Shown here piece by piece: positions 1 through 5,457 of a stretch of 5,645 bases of DNA. The position numbers and the translations under genes were made by a program. This DNA comes from an uncultured delta proteobacterium (lineage in GTDB: Bacteria; Desulfobacterota; WTBG01; CAIYCZ01). The notes under the pieces are model-generated. The model worked only from the letters and a program-made list of their open reading frames with translations. It had not been told where the DNA came from and ran no database searches. Position 1 is the first letter of the stretch, and each line of letters starts with the position of its first letter. Where the stretch lies: assembly GCA_903924805.1 (NCBI GenBank), contig CAIYCZ010000040.1, positions 1 through 5,645 on the forward strand, given 5' to 3'.

Positions 1-16
1 CTGGTATAGCCAGATA

Positions 17-57
17 GAAAAAAGATGGTGAAGACAAGCGAAATGATGCTTATTCTT
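17..57 (-). terminator. Possible weak terminator after the 99-residue protein gene
   Basis: On the minus strand, downstream of the gene ending at base 81, an imperfect stem can form between bases 48-57 and 31-39, with AAGC/GCTT at its core plus a mismatch and a bulge. A run of six U residues (bases 18-23) follows about seven bases after the stem. The stem is weak and the U-run is displaced, so this is only a candidate. The rest of bases 1-80 shows nothing codable. Confidence 0.25.
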
Positions 58-80
58 TTCAAGAATGGCTCCCTGTTCAC

Positions 81-380
81 TTATCCTTCCCAGCGGTCAT
101 CGGTTACGATAACCTTAATGGTTTTATGTTTTGCCTCATCATCTGCAATCTTTTTTTCTTCAGGACTCAATGCGGTATCATAACATGAGGCGCACACCCC
201 CTTTTTATCAACACACATTTTCCTTGTGTTGCAAATCAAACAGGTATGGGCGGCTATAGCCTGGGCAGCTTTTCGCGTATCCTTGAGCACCTGCAGGATG
301 CTTGATTTTTTCAGGGCCCTGATTTCATCAAGTTGTACAATAGTGGAATTGTGGCGCTCTTTTTTATTATTCCTATTCAT
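81..380 (-). CDS. Small cysteine-rich protein, putative zinc-binding, function unknown (99 aa)
   Basis: I do not recognise a named family. The N-terminal half (residues 1-45) is basic and probably helical. The centre has five cysteines: C47-x2-C50, C56 and C63-x2-C66. The two CxxC pairs are 12 residues apart, and the second lies in a GVCASCY stretch that resembles the GLCxxCY knuckle of small treble-clef or zinc-ribbon proteins. The tail (71-99) is charged. No signal peptide or membrane segment is visible, so it is probably cytoplasmic. It could bind nucleic acid or a protein partner, but that is inference from the zinc-finger layout. It lies 49 bp after the epimerase gene on the same strand and is probably co-transcribed with it. 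The ATG at 378-380 has only a weak purine stretch (GAGA) upstream. Confidence 0.72.
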   Translation of the reverse strand: MNRNNKKERHNSTIVQLDEIRALKKSSILQVLKDTRKAAQAIAAHTCLICNTRKMCVDKKGVCASCYDTALSPEEKKIADDEAKHKTIKVIVTDDRWEG

Positions 381-429
381 AGCGGTGTCTCATGGGTCAT
401 GCTGATGTGTCAGGCACCATACGGTAGCG

Positions 430-1359
430 TCATCGGGTTTTTGCCGCAGCCTTGAAAAACTCCATGGTTTCCGCAAGGCCGTCTTCCAGTTTCACCCGTG
501 GCGACCACCCCATTACGGTACGCGCTTTTTCCCAGGAAAGTACGCTGCGCAGCTGTTCTCCCGGAATCGGAGGGCCGTGCTTTTCAGGTGCAGCGGAGCG
601 GGTAAGGTTTTTTAATATCCCGAACAGCTGATTCACGGATGTTTCCGTGCCGGTGGCGATATTTACTTCACCGATAAAATCGCTGTTGAGGGCACGCAGG
701 TTTGCCATAGCAACATCCCTTACAAACACAAAATCCCTTGTCTGCTCCCCGGTGCCGTTTATGACGGAATTCCCGTTATCAAGCATTTTGAGGGTAAAGA
801 TAGCTACAACACCGGCCTCTCCATAGGGGTCCTGGCGCGGGCCATAGACGTTGCTGTAGCGCAGGACGGTGTAGTTGAGCCCGTAGGTCTTGTTGTAGAA
901 ATAGAGATATCTCTCAACCGCAAGTTTTCCTATGCCATACGGGCTGAGAGGCCGCTGGGGGTGCTGTTCATCAGCAGGAAAATAATCCTGTTCTCCGTAG
1001 ATGGCGCCTCCGGTAGAAGCAAATACAAACTTTTTAACGTTATGTTGCACAGCGTTCTGGAGCAGGTTGAGCGTGCCTTTGATATTTATCTCCATATCGT
1101 TGATGGGATCCTCAACGGAACAGCGCACGGATATTTGCGCGGCATGGTGAATAATCACCTCGGGAGATTCTTTCTGCAGAACCTCTCCCACTGAAGGATC
1201 AAGGATGTCGAGCTTATAAAAGGAAGCCGCGGGCGGAACATTCCCCATTTTACCGGATGAAAGGTTGTCTATAATGGCCAGATGGTGACCTTCCCGGATC
1301 AGAATGTCTGCCACATGTGAACCAATGAAACCGGCTCCTCCGGTCAGAACAATTTTCAT
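430..1359 (-). CDS. NAD-dependent epimerase/dehydratase, UDP-glucose 4-epimerase (GalE)-like
   Basis: This is an extended short-chain dehydrogenase of the sugar-nucleotide epimerase family. It probably interconverts UDP-glucose and UDP-galactose or a related UDP-sugar in the cytoplasm, for cell-surface polysaccharide. The Rossmann NAD-binding motif TGGAGFIGSH covers residues 6-15, and D31 at the end of the second strand suits NAD rather than NADP. HHAAQ lies at 71-75, the Ser/Thr site is at S115-T116, and the catalytic YGIGK pair is Y141/K145. The C-terminal part has the family's RYSNVYGPRQ (168-176) and GEQTRDFVFVRDVA (204-217). At 309 residues it has the length of the compact GalE-like group and appears intact. 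The minus-strand GAGGT four bases before the ATG (1364-1368) is a good ribosome site and supports this start. Substrate specificity cannot be read from the sequence. Confidence 0.93.
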   Translation of the reverse strand: MKIVLTGGAGFIGSHVADILIREGHHLAIIDNLSSGKMGNVPPAASFYKLDILDPSVGEVLQKESPEVIIHHAAQISVRCSVEDPINDMEINIKGTLNLLQNAVQHNVKKFVFASTGGAIYGEQDYFPADEQHPQRPLSPYGIGKLAVERYLYFYNKTYGLNYTVLRYSNVYGPRQDPYGEAGVVAIFTLKMLDNGNSVINGTGEQTRDFVFVRDVAMANLRALNSDFIGEVNIATGTETSVNQLFGILKNLTRSAAPEKHGPPIPGEQLRSVLSWEKARTVMGWSPRVKLEDGLAETMEFFKAAAKTR

Positions 1360-1389
1360 GATGACCTCGCTTTGTTAAGAAAATAGTGA

Positions 1390-1400
1390 AGCATAATGCT
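1390..1400. repeat. Short inverted repeat in the epimerase leader
   Basis: AGCAT-A-ATGCT is a perfect 11-bp dyad. It is flanked by ATAG and CTAT, which could extend it across a 3-nt bulge. It lies between the proposed leftward promoter and the epimerase ATG, so it could be an operator or a small leader hairpin. At this length chance is also possible. Confidence 0.25.
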
Positions 1401-1453
1401 CTATCAGAAACAGTTTATATTCAGGCTCCAGGGTCTGCCACAGGGTGTAAAAG

Positions 1454-1483
1454 ATTTTAGTGCAAGGTATCATGTAAAGTCAA
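1454..1483 (-). promoter_or_regulatory. Sigma70-like promoter for the epimerase unit
   Basis: On the minus strand, TTGACT (bases 1478-1483) and TAAAAT (1454-1459) lie 18 bp apart. Each hexamer differs from the sigma70 consensus at one position. Initiation would fall near base 1447 and give a leader of about 88 nt before the epimerase ATG. It is the best minus-strand match in the intergenic region. Confidence 0.5.
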
Positions 1484-1509
1484 TTAAATAAGAGTGGAAC
1501 CACGATAAT

Positions 1510-1539
1510 TTGCAATTGCCTGAAGCGCTGTTTTATGAT
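1510..1539 (+). promoter_or_regulatory. Sigma70-like promoter for the selA operon
   Basis: TTGCAA (1510-1515) and TATGAT (1534-1539) are separated by 18 bp. The -10 is a 5/6 match and the -35 a 4/6 match. Initiation near 1546 would give a leader of about 45 nt before the selA ATG. It is back to back with the leftward promoter, and the two -35 elements are 26 bp apart, so one bound regulator could affect both units. Confidence 0.42.
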
Positions 1540-1590
1540 AGAAATATATCCAGGTACAGGCCGAATTATATTATTTAACATTTTCTATAT

Positions 1591-3057
1591 ATGAAAACCC
1601 CCAAACAGCACGAGCATCTGAGAAAAATCCCGTCGGTTGATGAAATCCTCAGAAAGCCTGAAATTCAAAAACTCTCTGAGCGTGCTCCCCGCCCGGCTAT
1701 TGTCAGAGCGGTGCAGATGGTGCTTGCAGAAAAAAGAAGGGACCTCCTGTCGGCTGCAGACGATGCACATGCCGGAGAAAAGGACTCAAGCCCGGGGGTT
1801 ACGCTGAGCCAGGTTGAAGCAAAGTTGCAGGAGATTATCCGGCCTTCCCTGCGGCGGGTAATCAATGCGACCGGCATTGTCGTGCATACCAACCTCGGCA
1901 GGGCCCCGCTTGCCGATGAGGCCATAGCATGTGTCGTTGAAGCAGCCCGGCGCTACAGCAACCTCGAATTTGATATTAACCGCGGGGAGAGAGGTTCGCG
2001 CTACACCCACGTGCGGGAGCTCCTGCAGGAGCTGAGCGGCGCTCAGTCTGCATTTGTCGTAAACAATAATGCAGCAGCAGTTCTTCTGTGCCTGAGCACG
2101 CTGGCCAGAGGCAGGGACGTAATTATATCCCGGGGCGAGCTTATCGAGATCGGCGGCTCGTTCAGGATGCCTGAGGTAATGGAGCAGAGCGGTGCACGGC
2201 TGAGAGAAGTTGGTGCCACCAACAGAACCCACCTCAGGGATTACCGGGACGCCATCACAGAACAGACAGCACTGATCCTTAAGGTACATACCAGTAATTA
2301 TAAAATAGTCGGATTTACCGCGGAGGTTGAACTGCGGGAGCTCAAGAAACTGGGTGATGAATTTCATATCCCGGTCATGTATGATATGGGAAGCGGCAAC
2401 CTTGTCCAGTCCGAAATTCCCGGGCTGCAGGAGGAACCGACTGTTCAGGATGCTCTCAGACAGGGAATTGATATTGTTACTTTCAGCGGAGACAAGCTGG
2501 TGGGAGGACCGCAGGCAGGAATTATCCTGGGCAGCAGCGAATATCTTGCGGCAATCGCCAAAAACTCCTTGACCAGAGCCCTGCGTATAGATAAACTGAC
2601 GCTTGCAGCCCTTGAGGCCACGCTCAGGATATATTACCTTGACCCTGACTATTGCACGACGATCCCGGTCCTGAGGATGCTCTCGGTTTCTGCTGCTGTT
2701 TTGAAAAAGAGAGCTCAAGCCCTGGTGAGGAAACTGAAGAAGCATGCGCTGCCGCTCACCGTGTCTGCCATGCAGGATGTTTCCAAGATAGGGGGCGGAG
2801 CCTATCCTGCTCAGGAGCTCCCGACCTGGGTGGTATCCCTTGAACCGCAGGGCATGTCTTCCCGGGAACTTGAACAGAAGCTTCGCACCGGTACTCCATC
2901 CGTCATTGCGCGGATCAGCAGGGAGCGGGTGCTGCTTGATATGCGCACCCTGTTTCCCGAGGAAGCGGACATGGTGGCGAATGCACTTATCGCACTGTTT
3001 AACACTGCCGGCTCCCGGTTACATAACGGGTGCACGACAGCGGGTGCATCAACATGA
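1591..3057 (+). CDS. selA: L-seryl-tRNA(Sec) selenium transferase SelA
   Basis: SelA is a PLP enzyme that converts Ser-tRNA(Sec) to Sec-tRNA(Sec) using selenophosphate. This is the bacterial route for charging tRNA(Sec) so that selenocysteine can be inserted at UGA. The N-terminal tRNA-binding domain begins with LRKIPSVDEIL (residues 10-20). The PLP fold includes NATGIVVHTNLGRAPL (92-107), the VVNNNAAA loop (156-163), and TFSGDKLVGGPQAG (297-310). K302 in that last motif is the expected PLP Schiff-base lysine, equivalent to K295 of E. coli. Length is 488 aa against about 463 in E. coli, so it is full-length. The ATG at 1591 keeps the whole conserved N-terminus, but no convincing Shine-Dalgarno sequence precedes it (the upstream bases are AT-rich). 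It is the first gene of the rightward operon. selB, selC and selD are not in the window. Confidence 0.97.
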   Translation: MKTPKQHEHLRKIPSVDEILRKPEIQKLSERAPRPAIVRAVQMVLAEKRRDLLSAADDAHAGEKDSSPGVTLSQVEAKLQEIIRPSLRRVINATGIVVHTNLGRAPLADEAIACVVEAARRYSNLEFDINRGERGSRYTHVRELLQELSGAQSAFVVNNNAAAVLLCLSTLARGRDVIISRGELIEIGGSFRMPEVMEQSGARLREVGATNRTHLRDYRDAITEQTALILKVHTSNYKIVGFTAEVELRELKKLGDEFHIPVMYDMGSGNLVQSEIPGLQEEPTVQDALRQGIDIVTFSGDKLVGGPQAGIILGSSEYLAAIAKNSLTRALRIDKLTLAALEATLRIYYLDPDYCTTIPVLRMLSVSAAVLKKRAQALVRKLKKHALPLTVSAMQDVSKIGGGAYPAQELPTWVVSLEPQGMSSRELEQKLRTGTPSVIARISRERVLLDMRTLFPEEADMVANALIALFNTAGSRLHNGCTTAGAST

Positions 3058-3085
3058 ACTATCACATGCTGTCTGATTAAAGAAA

Positions 3086-3685
3086 ATGCTTAACTCAAGT
3101 GTTCTTGTTCTCAACAGATCATATCTGCCGGTTCACGTGACCTCCGTGCGCAGGGCTTTTATCCTGCTCTACCAGGGAATTGCCAGGGCAATTGATGAGC
3201 AGTATAAAACCTTTGATTTTGAAAGCTGGGCGCAGCTCAGCGTTTATACCCGTGATGAGAGTGTCGGACTGGTTGACCGAGCCATACGCATTCCCCGGGT
3301 GATAATGCTTCTCACCTATGATAAGGTGCCCAGAGGTCAGGTGCGCTTTACCCGCATCAATATCTTTCGCCGCGATAAAAACCGCTGCCAGTACTGCGGG
3401 GATGTATTTCCGAGGAATGAGCTGAGCATTGACCATGTCATACCGCGTTCCTATGGCGGCAGGAGTACCTGGGAAAATGTGGTATGTGCCTGCTATCAGT
3501 GCAATAAAAAGAAGGGCGGGCAAATTCCCGCAGAAGCCGGGATGAAACTGCTGTCGCAACCCCGCAGGCCACGCTGGTCTCCATTTATGAGGGTTCCCAT
3601 TCAGGAGATTCAACGCAAGGAATGGCTCCCTTTCCTCACCATGGTGGACCTCTCCTACTGGCATACTGAACTTCTTGAAATATAA
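3086..3685 (+). CDS. HNH endonuclease family protein
   Basis: This is a predicted metal-dependent nuclease of the McrA-like HNH superfamily. Residues 1-90 form a domain starting LVLNRSYLPVHVTSVRRAF (7-25), a recurrent N-terminus in a widespread group of stand-alone bacterial HNH proteins whose role is not established. The HNH/treble-clef module follows: C101-x2-C104, the IDHVIPRSYGG core with D116/H117 (115-125), N131 in WENVV, C136-x2-C139, and N140 followed by KKKGG. All the metal-binding cysteines and the catalytic-type DH and N residues are present, so it looks active. The C-terminus (155-199) is rich in aromatic and basic residues. The gene starts 28 bp after selA and ends 14 bp before the rluD-type gene, so it is probably co-transcribed with both. 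There is no partner methylase beside it, which argues against a simple restriction-modification pair. The substrate is unknown. Confidence 0.9.
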   Translation: MLNSSVLVLNRSYLPVHVTSVRRAFILLYQGIARAIDEQYKTFDFESWAQLSVYTRDESVGLVDRAIRIPRVIMLLTYDKVPRGQVRFTRINIFRRDKNRCQYCGDVFPRNELSIDHVIPRSYGGRSTWENVVCACYQCNKKKGGQIPAEAGMKLLSQPRRPRWSPFMRVPIQEIQRKEWLPFLTMVDLSYWHTELLEI

Positions 3686-3699
3686 TACCGTTCCCTGCA

Positions 3700-4653
3700 G
3701 TGAAAAGAATCAATTGTGCGGTCGATACTCAGGACAGCGGGAAGCGGCTCGATGCCTTTCTTGCTGAAAAGCAGTCACAGCTTACCCGCTCCCAGGTGCA
3801 AAAGGCAATCAGGGACGGGCGGGTGCGGGTTGAGCGCATACCGCAAAAGGCAGCATATCATGTGCAGAGCGGGGAACTCGTGGAACTGGAAATCAGCGAC
3901 CCGATTCCCGCTGACAGCAAGCCGGAAGCAATCCAGCTCGATATTATATATGAGGACAGCGCGCTGGTTGTTGTCAACAAGCCTGCCGGCATGGTGGTCC
4001 ATCCGGCATGCGGGAACTATACCGGCACGCTGGTAAACGCACTTTTGCATCACTGCACCGAGCTGTCAGGAATTGGCGGGGTGCTTCGACCCGGCATTGT
4101 GCACCGCTTGGATAAAGGCACTTCCGGAATCCTCGTGGTCGCAAAGAACGACTGTGCCCATCAGGGACTGAGCCGGCAATTTAAAGATCACACCATCACG
4201 CGCCGGTACCGGGCGCTGGTGTACGGCAGCATGGATAAACCGGCAGGTACCATAGAAACCCTCATCGGCAGGCACCCCCAGCACCGGCAAAAGATGTCAA
4301 CCGCGCCGAAGCGGGGCCGCGCGGCAGTCACCCACTGGAAGGTGAAGGAATTATTTACCGCGGTCACCCTTCTTGAAGTGACGCTTGAAACGGGCAGGAC
4401 CCATCAGGTACGGGTGCACCTTGCAAGTATCGGGCATCCGGTCGTGGGAGACGAGCTGTATGGCTCGGCACGGAGGCTCAGGGAAATCCGCTCGCAGAGG
4501 CTCAGGGATATTCTCAAAGGAATCGGCAGACCCATGCTCCACGCAGGATACCTCAGGTTTGTGCACCCGGAGAAGCTTGTTGCTATGGAATTTGAGGCGC
4601 CGCTCCCCGCTGATTTTATGCATATAGTACAGGCAGTGAGGGCTGAGGGATGA
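3700..4653 (+). CDS. rluD: RluA/RluD-family large-subunit rRNA pseudouridine synthase
   Basis: It isomerises specific uridines to pseudouridine in structured RNA. RluD itself modifies helix 69 of 23S rRNA (positions 1911, 1915 and 1917 in E. coli). An S4 RNA-binding domain lies at residues 14-65 (GKRLDAFLAEK, TRSQVQKAIRDGRVRV). The catalytic domain has VVNKPAGMVVHPACGN (91-106), PGIVHRLDKGTSG (131-143) with catalytic D138, RHPQHRQKM (191-199), and LETGRTHQVRVHL (229-241). The D138 position and the VVHP..GN and RHP motifs fit RluD better than RluC, but the exact target sites are inferred. Length is 317 aa, normal for the family. The start is GTG at 3700: it is the first start codon after the in-frame stop at 3676-3678 and lies just before the S4 domain, although no clear ribosome site precedes it. 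It overlaps coaE by four bases. Confidence 0.94.
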   Translation: MKRINCAVDTQDSGKRLDAFLAEKQSQLTRSQVQKAIRDGRVRVERIPQKAAYHVQSGELVELEISDPIPADSKPEAIQLDIIYEDSALVVVNKPAGMVVHPACGNYTGTLVNALLHHCTELSGIGGVLRPGIVHRLDKGTSGILVVAKNDCAHQGLSRQFKDHTITRRYRALVYGSMDKPAGTIETLIGRHPQHRQKMSTAPKRGRAAVTHWKVKELFTAVTLLEVTLETGRTHQVRVHLASIGHPVVGDELYGSARRLREIRSQRLRDILKGIGRPMLHAGYLRFVHPEKLVAMEFEAPLPADFMHIVQAVRAEG

Positions 4654-5255
4654 TTACCGTCGGTTTAACCGGTGGCATAGCCAGCGGGAAAAGTATCGTG
4701 GCTGAAATGTTCAGGCGACTGGGCGCATACGTGATTGATTCGGATACCATCGCACGGGAAGTTGTTTCCCCGCAGAGCGACGGGTGGCGCGCCGTGGTGG
4801 GAGAGTTCGGGCAGCAGATACTTACGGATGGCGGGGAGATTGACCGGGCCCGTCTGGGTGATACTATTTTTTCCGACCCGGAGCGCAGGGACCGGCTCAA
4901 TAAAATCCTTCACCCGTTAATCATAAAGAGCATACGGGAGCGCGTAGCAGCGATCGGCGCACGGGACGCCGGCGCACTGGTTATAGCAGATGTTCCGCTG
5001 TTACTGGAATGCCGCCTGCAGGGCGATTTCGACAGGATCGTCGTAGTCTGGGCTCCTGAGGAAGCCCGGCTCATGCGACTCATGGGGAGAAATGGCCTGG
5101 GCGAGGAAGATGCGCGAAAGCGTATTGCTGCACAGATGCCGCTTGACGAAAAAAGAGCACATGCTGACTATATTATAGAAAATGATAAAGGCGAGGCACA
5201 CACGGAGGAGCAGGTACGGACTATTTTTTATGCTCTCAAGCACCCGCGAGGGTGA
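4650..5255 (+). CDS. coaE: Dephospho-CoA kinase CoaE
   Basis: CoaE phosphorylates the 3'-hydroxyl of the ribose in dephospho-CoA using ATP. This is the last step of coenzyme A synthesis, in the cytoplasm. The P-loop GGIASGKS (residues 8-15) follows the MITVGLTG start typical of the family. IDSDTIAREVV (29-39) carries the substrate-site Asp, LHP is at 87-89, VPLLLE at 115-120, and the lid and adenine region is RLMGRNGLGEEDARKRIAAQMP (143-164). The ADYIIEN motif (172-178) is present. Length is 201 aa, as expected, and the gene is complete. The start ATG overlaps the rluD stop in an ATGA junction, and GAGGG (4638-4642), seven bases upstream, is the best ribosome site of this operon. This points to translational coupling with the upstream gene. 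The pairing with rluD is context only; there is no known functional link. Confidence 0.96.
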   Translation: MITVGLTGGIASGKSIVAEMFRRLGAYVIDSDTIAREVVSPQSDGWRAVVGEFGQQILTDGGEIDRARLGDTIFSDPERRDRLNKILHPLIIKSIRERVAAIGARDAGALVIADVPLLLECRLQGDFDRIVVVWAPEEARLMRLMGRNGLGEEDARKRIAAQMPLDEKRAHADYIIENDKGEAHTEEQVRTIFYALKHPRG

Positions 5256-5266
5256 GAGAACAGCCG

Positions 5267-5298
5267 GTCCCTGCCAATAACTGTCCCTGCAAATAACT
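5267..5298. repeat. Tandem 16-bp direct repeat after coaE
   Basis: GTCCCTGCCAATAACT is followed immediately by GTCCCTGCAAATAACT. Fifteen of 16 bases are identical and there is no gap. It begins 12 bp after the coaE stop and is non-coding. It could come from replication slippage, be a remnant of a dispersed intergenic repeat, or be a paired protein-binding site. The sequence alone does not decide. Confidence 0.7.
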
Positions 5299-5319
5299 CT
5301 ACAAAGGAATACAATGCCA

Positions 5320-5349
5320 TTGACTGACTGTTAAACATTGGGATAGAAT
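5320..5349 (+). promoter_or_regulatory. Sigma70-like promoter downstream of coaE
   Basis: TTGACT (5320-5325) and TAGAAT (5344-5349) are separated by 18 bp, and each is a 5/6 consensus match. Initiation would be expected near 5356. That is just before a purine-rich ribosome site, a 13-codon ORF and a hairpin with a U-tract, so the element is well placed to drive a short separate transcript or the leader of whatever gene follows. Confidence rests on this arrangement as much as on the hexamers. Confidence 0.48.
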
Positions 5350-5371
5350 AGCTACAGGAAGGATGACAACA

Positions 5372-5413
5372 ATGTGGAAAAATATTGGGCGAGGTATTTT
5401 TCATACATTATAA
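5372..5413 (+). CDS. Putative 13-residue leader peptide or small ORF
   Basis: ATG at 5372 opens a frame that encodes MWKNIGRGIFHTL and stops with TAA at 5411-5413. AGGAAGG (5356-5362) lies nine bases upstream and is the strongest Shine-Dalgarno match in the last 400 bp. The stop codon comes five bases before the terminator hairpin at 5419. The order of promoter, ribosome site, very short ORF and terminator is that of an attenuator leader peptide. There is no run of one amino acid that would name a regulated pathway; Trp, Phe and His occur once each. ORFs this short are also expected by chance, so translation is unproven. It could instead be part of a small non-coding RNA of about 100 nt. Confidence 0.32.
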   Translation: MWKNIGRGIFHTL

Positions 5414-5418
5414 AAGTG

Positions 5419-5457
5419 AACCTCTATTGGCATTTCTGCTGATGGAGGTTTTTGTTT
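5419..5457 (+). terminator. Rho-independent terminator or attenuator hairpin
   Basis: AACCTCTATTGGC (5419-5431) and GCTGATGGAGGTT (5438-5450) form a continuous 13-bp stem with three G-U wobbles and a 6-nt loop (ATTTCT). The U-rich tail TTTGTTT (5451-5457) directly follows the last two stem U residues. It would end read-through from the coaE operon or the short transcript that starts near 5356. It lies 163 bp beyond the coaE stop. Because it directly follows a short ORF, it could act as a conditional terminator for the next gene. Confidence 0.72.

Noticed and set aside
52..66. ATTCTT-TTC-AAGAAT inverted repeat
   Set aside because: It has a six-bp AT-rich stem with a three-base loop and no U-tract or conserved context. 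It is too weak to call beyond chance.
961..1194. Plus-strand frame of 77 codons opposite the epimerase
   Set aside because: It is antisense to the conserved catalytic core of the epimerase, with no ribosome site or family similarity.
1786..2745. Long (319-codon) minus-strand frame inside selA
   Set aside because: It lies entirely antisense to an unambiguous, full-length selA with all its motifs. The frame has no family signature and is a by-product of selA codon usage.
3055..3093. Possible selenocysteine read-through of the selA UGA stop
   Set aside because: The frame continues only 11 codons to TAA and has no bSECIS-like hairpin in the 15-40 nt after the UGA. SelA already has its normal length.
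3119..3664. Minus-strand frame of 181 codons across the HNH gene
   Set aside because: The plus-strand HNH protein has all metal and catalytic residues. The antisense frame has no recognisable domain.
5364..5450. The 5419-5450 hairpin as a bacterial SECIS for the UGA at 5364-5366
   Set aside because: The stem starts more than 50 nt after the UGA, too far for a bSECIS. There is no coding frame upstream of the UGA, and the U-tract points to a terminator.
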